Shown one piece after another: positions 60,726 through 64,000 of a DNA stretch of 64,000 nucleotides (the stretch's first letter is position 1; every line of letters starts with the position of its first letter). The notes below the pieces were generated by a model that was given only the letters and a program-made list of their open reading frames with translations, searched no databases and had not been told where the DNA came from. The position numbers and the translations under genes were made by a program. Source of the DNA: Clitopilus passeckerianus (Eukaryota; Basidiomycota; Agaricomycetes; Agaricales; Entolomataceae); NCBI GenBank assembly GCA_944990035.1, contig CALYLX010000126.1:1612001-1676000 (forward strand), in the 5' to 3' direction.

Positions 60726-63700
60726 ATGGCGGAAAACATCTACAGTAAAGGAACCCGGGTGTGGTTCGAGGACAAGGACCAGGCTTGGATATCTGCAGAG
60801 GTATCCAATGTTACAAAAGGTCCAGATGATGCCATTAAGCTCGTCTTTATTGACGAACGAGGCAAGGTGAGTTGCCAACCCTGCGAAATTTATCGCTGGC
60901 GCTTGCTAAATTTGCTTGAATGACCTCTAGGAAATTACAATCAATACAACTGGGAAGGATATCAAGGATGGCAAGGGGGGACTGCCTCCTCTTCGAAATC
61001 CACCGCTATTAGAGACCGCGGATGACTTAGCGACACTCTCGCATCTGAATGAGCCTTCAGGTACAGGCGATTTGTTCTAAAGTGCCGAGATATAGACTAA
61101 TCTTATACTTGACAGTTCTCCACACGATCCGGAATCGCTACGCTCAACACAGCATCTACACTTATAGTGGTATTGTCCTGATCGCCGTCAACCCTTTCCA
61201 ACGTGTTACTCTCTACGGACCCGAGGTTATTCAAGCATACAGTGGGCGAAGAAGGGGAGAGCTGGAACCTCACCTGTTTGCCATAGCTGAAGATGCGTAT
61301 ACTGCCATGAGGAAAGAAGGCATGGGTCAGACTATCATCGTCTCTGGTGAAAGGTACTTTTCAGACACTGCTGGAAATCAAGGACTATGCTCATACTTTT
61401 CTTGTCTACAGCGGTGCAGGAAAAACAGAATCTGTAAGTTATCTTCTATGTTATCGTTTTCAAAATTAACCAGTGACCAATCAGGCGAAATTCATCATGC
61501 GATATCTCGCCTCAGTGGGACCTTCAGAAGGCGTTGCCAAAACCAAGACCAAGTTCTCTCTAGATGACGCAAGTGAAATCGAACGTCAGATTTTGGCTAC
61601 GAACCCTATTCTAGAAGCCTTTGGAAATGCCAAAACTACCCGCAACGACAACTCGTCAAGGTTCGGAAAGTACATCCAAGTGAGTTAACTCCAGAGTGTG
61701 CCCGTCCCATTTGTCTAATCTTCGCTCTAGATCCTCTTCGACGGGAAACAGATCATTGTTGGGGCCCGCATCCGCACCTACCTGCTCGAGCGCTCTCGTA
61801 TCGTTTTCCAGCCACTTACAGAACGCAACTACCATATCTTCTACCAGCTCTGCGCCGGCGCACCCTCGAAGGAGCGGAAAGACCTTGGCTTGGACACCGA
61901 TATTACCAAGTTCCACTATCTGAAGCAGGGTGGTCCTTCCTCAACACCTATCAATGGGGTTGATGATAGTGAGGAATTCCGATCGACACAGCAGGCACTA
62001 TCAACCGTCGGCATTAGTGTCGAGAAGCAGTGGGCTGTCTTCCGCTTATTGGCAGCCCTCTTACATTTGGGCAATGTCAAAGTCTCCCAGATTCGCAATG
62101 ACTCCACCGTTGATGACAACGATCCTGCTCTGATCCTTGCTACTCGTTTCCTTGGAGTCAATCTGGCCGAATTCAAGAAGTGGACCATTAAGAAGCAGAT
62201 AGTCACACGTTCGGAGAAGATTGTCACTGCTTTGAGTGCCGCACAAGCAACAGTCGTTCGAGACAGTGTTGCCAAATTCGTTTACGCTTGCTTGTTCGAA
62301 TGGTTGGTTGCCATTGTCAACGAGAGTTTGGCTGGTGAAAACGGAGATGCTGCTGAACGTGCTGAAATGTTCATCGGCGTTTTGGATATCTATGGATTTG
62401 AGCATTTCCAAAAGGTGCGTCTTCTGGCTTTGATTCTGCCGTCTCGACTGACACAACCCTCGTGTAGAATTCCTTCGAACAGTTCAGCATCAACTATGCG
62501 AACGAAAAGCTTCAGCAGGAGGTATGACCGATAGCCTACCTGCACACTAGTACTTATAAAAACTTCTTCAGTTCAACTCTCACGTGTTCAAACTTGAGCA
62601 AGAGGAATACGTGAAGGAAGAAATCAACTGGACTTTCATTGACTTCTCCGACAATCAACCCTGTATTGACGCTATAGAAGGCAAACTAGGCGTATTGTCA
62701 TTGCTTGATGAAGAATCACGTCTACCTTCTGGCAGCGACGCATCTTTCCTTCAGAAACTCAATAACCAGTTACTCCCTAAACCCGAATTCAAGACTATTT
62801 ACAAGAAGCCACGTTTTGGAAATTCCGCCTTCACCATAGCACATTATGCTTTAGACGTGACCTACGAGGTAGAAGGCTTCCTAGAGAAGAATAGGGACAC
62901 CGTTCCAGACGAGCAAATGGCCCTGCTTGCATCGACAAAGAACCCCTTCCTGAAGGAAGTTCTGGACGCCGCTCTCAACTCTGCTAGAGATGCTACCAAA
63001 GGCCCTGATAGCCCACATCCTAGTTCACCCGCTTTCTCCGAATCCGGCAGCACGGGCTCGCGTCGTTCCTCAGTTATCCCCGACCCTGGTCGCCAGTCCT
63101 TTATAGCCAGCTCTACCGGCTCTGGACCCGCAAAGCGCCCAGGAGCTGCTAGCAAGAAGCCAACTCAAGGATCTATCTTCAAAGCCTCATTAATCACTCT
63201 GATGGACACCCTGAGCGTAACAAATGTTCATTACATTCGTTGCATCAAGCCGAATGAAGCGAAGCGGCCTTGGGAATTCCAGTCTCAGCAAGTACTGGGC
63301 CAACTGCGTGCTTGCGGTGTTCTTGAAACCATCCGAATCAGCTGTGCTGGATATCCCACTAGATGGGTATACGAAGAATTTGCTGAGCGGTAAGATTCCG
63401 TCTAACTATTTGGATTTTTGCTCATAGATCACTTAGTTATTATATGCTTGTGCCTTCGTCGGATTGGCAACCCATGATACAAACCCTCGCTCTCAAAGAC
63501 CTTTGCTCCAAAATTCTTGACAAGACTATTGCGGACCCCAACATGTACCAAAACGGCAAGACCAAGATTTTCTTCCGTGCAGGCATGCTTGCTGCTTTGG
63601 AATCCCTGCGCTCGGATCGACTAAACGCGTTGGCCACGGTAATCCAGAAGAACATGCGCCGTCGTATGGCAGTGAACAGATATCGAGAGCTTAGAAGTGC

Positions 63701-64000
63701 AACGATTACAATTCAAACTCACTGGCGCAGCCGCCTTGCCAAGAAGTTTGTAGAGTCCATTCGGCGAGAGGTCGCCGCCACCCGCCTGCAGACTGGCATT
63801 CGGGCGGCTCTCCAACGGAAGCAATTCTTGAATATTCGACAGGCAGTCATCCGCGTGCAATCCTGTCAGTGCATTTTTCTTCTTGCGAGGATGCTGTACT
63901 TAACCATGCTACAGATGCTCGTGGCGTCCAGGCTAGGCAATGGTTTGCACAAGAGCGTAAAACGAGGGCTGCCACTCTTTTACAGAGGTTGCTGCGTGGA
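60726..64000 (+). CDS. MYO2: Class V myosin heavy chain (5' part; cut by window end)
   Basis: Ten exons seen: 60726-60866, 60931-61060, 61116-61353, 61412-61433 (22 nt), 61485-61679, 61731-62414, 62468-62521, 62572-63389, 63437-63864 and 63915 to beyond 64000. An SH3-like N-terminus ([18 protein letters not shown]) precedes the motor domain. The P-loop [10 protein letters not shown] is at 168-177, split over two introns. Other motor motifs are [12 protein letters not shown] (switch I), [17 protein letters not shown] (switch II/relay, split) and [12 protein letters not shown] (actin-binding side). After the converter come IQ motifs ([17 protein letters not shown]). Class V myosins carry secretory vesicles and organelles along actin to growing tips. 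The tail and cargo domain lie outside the window. Confidence 0.95.

Overview
This window is an intron-dense piece of a fungal nuclear genome. Nearly every gene carries several short introns (about 48-60 nt, GT-AG with CTAAC/CTNAC-like branch sites). The protein set (Zn2Cys6 regulator, CHS4/SKT5 chitin synthase regulator, MIC19, class V myosin, a TKL kinase with an MLKL-like N-terminal bundle) points to a mushroom-forming basidiomycete (Agaricomycetes). Exon joins were worked out by hand from splice consensus, reading-frame continuity and remembered family motifs. No alignment or search was run.

Layout. 0-7.5 kb is gene-poor: a short J-domain protein (-), a solitary Zn2Cys6 regulator (+), and about 6 kb with nothing I can support. 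7.5-10 kb: a TKL kinase-like protein with an MLKL-like helical N-terminus (-). 10-20 kb: an ING-type PHD protein (+), kinetochore NUF2 (-), a RecQ helicase (+) and DDX41 (-). 20-30 kb: GALT (+), the DNA end-repair enzyme PNKP (-), a Nudix ADP-ribose pyrophosphatase (+), SDA1 (-), an S/T/P-rich coiled-coil protein (+) and an RGG protein (-). 30-37 kb: phosphoglycerate kinase (+), CEF1/CDC5 (+), a single-pass membrane protein (+) and MIC19 (-). 37-39 kb: an unusual fusion of an MDP-1-type HAD domain lacking key aspartates with an ADP-ribosyltransferase-like domain (-). 39-45 kb: DHX35 (-), YJU2 (+), kinetochore NSL1/MIS14 (+) and GAR1 (-). 45-64 kb: PEX6 (+), a PhoD-like phosphatase (-), CHS4/SKT5 (-), a PHD-JmjC (JHD1-type) demethylase (-), SMC3 (-) and the 5' part of a class V myosin (+, cut by the window end).

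Most of the window is conserved housekeeping genes arranged as tight divergent or convergent pairs (33-200 bp spacers). Four genes encode spliceosome-associated factors (DDX41, CEF1, YJU2, DHX35). Several others act in chromosome segregation or DNA repair (NUF2, NSL1, SMC3, RecQ, PNKP). Three divergent promoters serving that second group contain ACGCGT (MluI cell-cycle box) motifs.

The least ordinary items are the MDP1-ART fusion at 37.2-38.9 kb and the MLKL-like kinase at 7.5-9.9 kb, whose HRD aspartate is replaced by Asn. Gene-structure oddities include microexons of 6, 8, 11, 12 and 14 nt, a 7-nt coding first exon, and two GC-AG introns.
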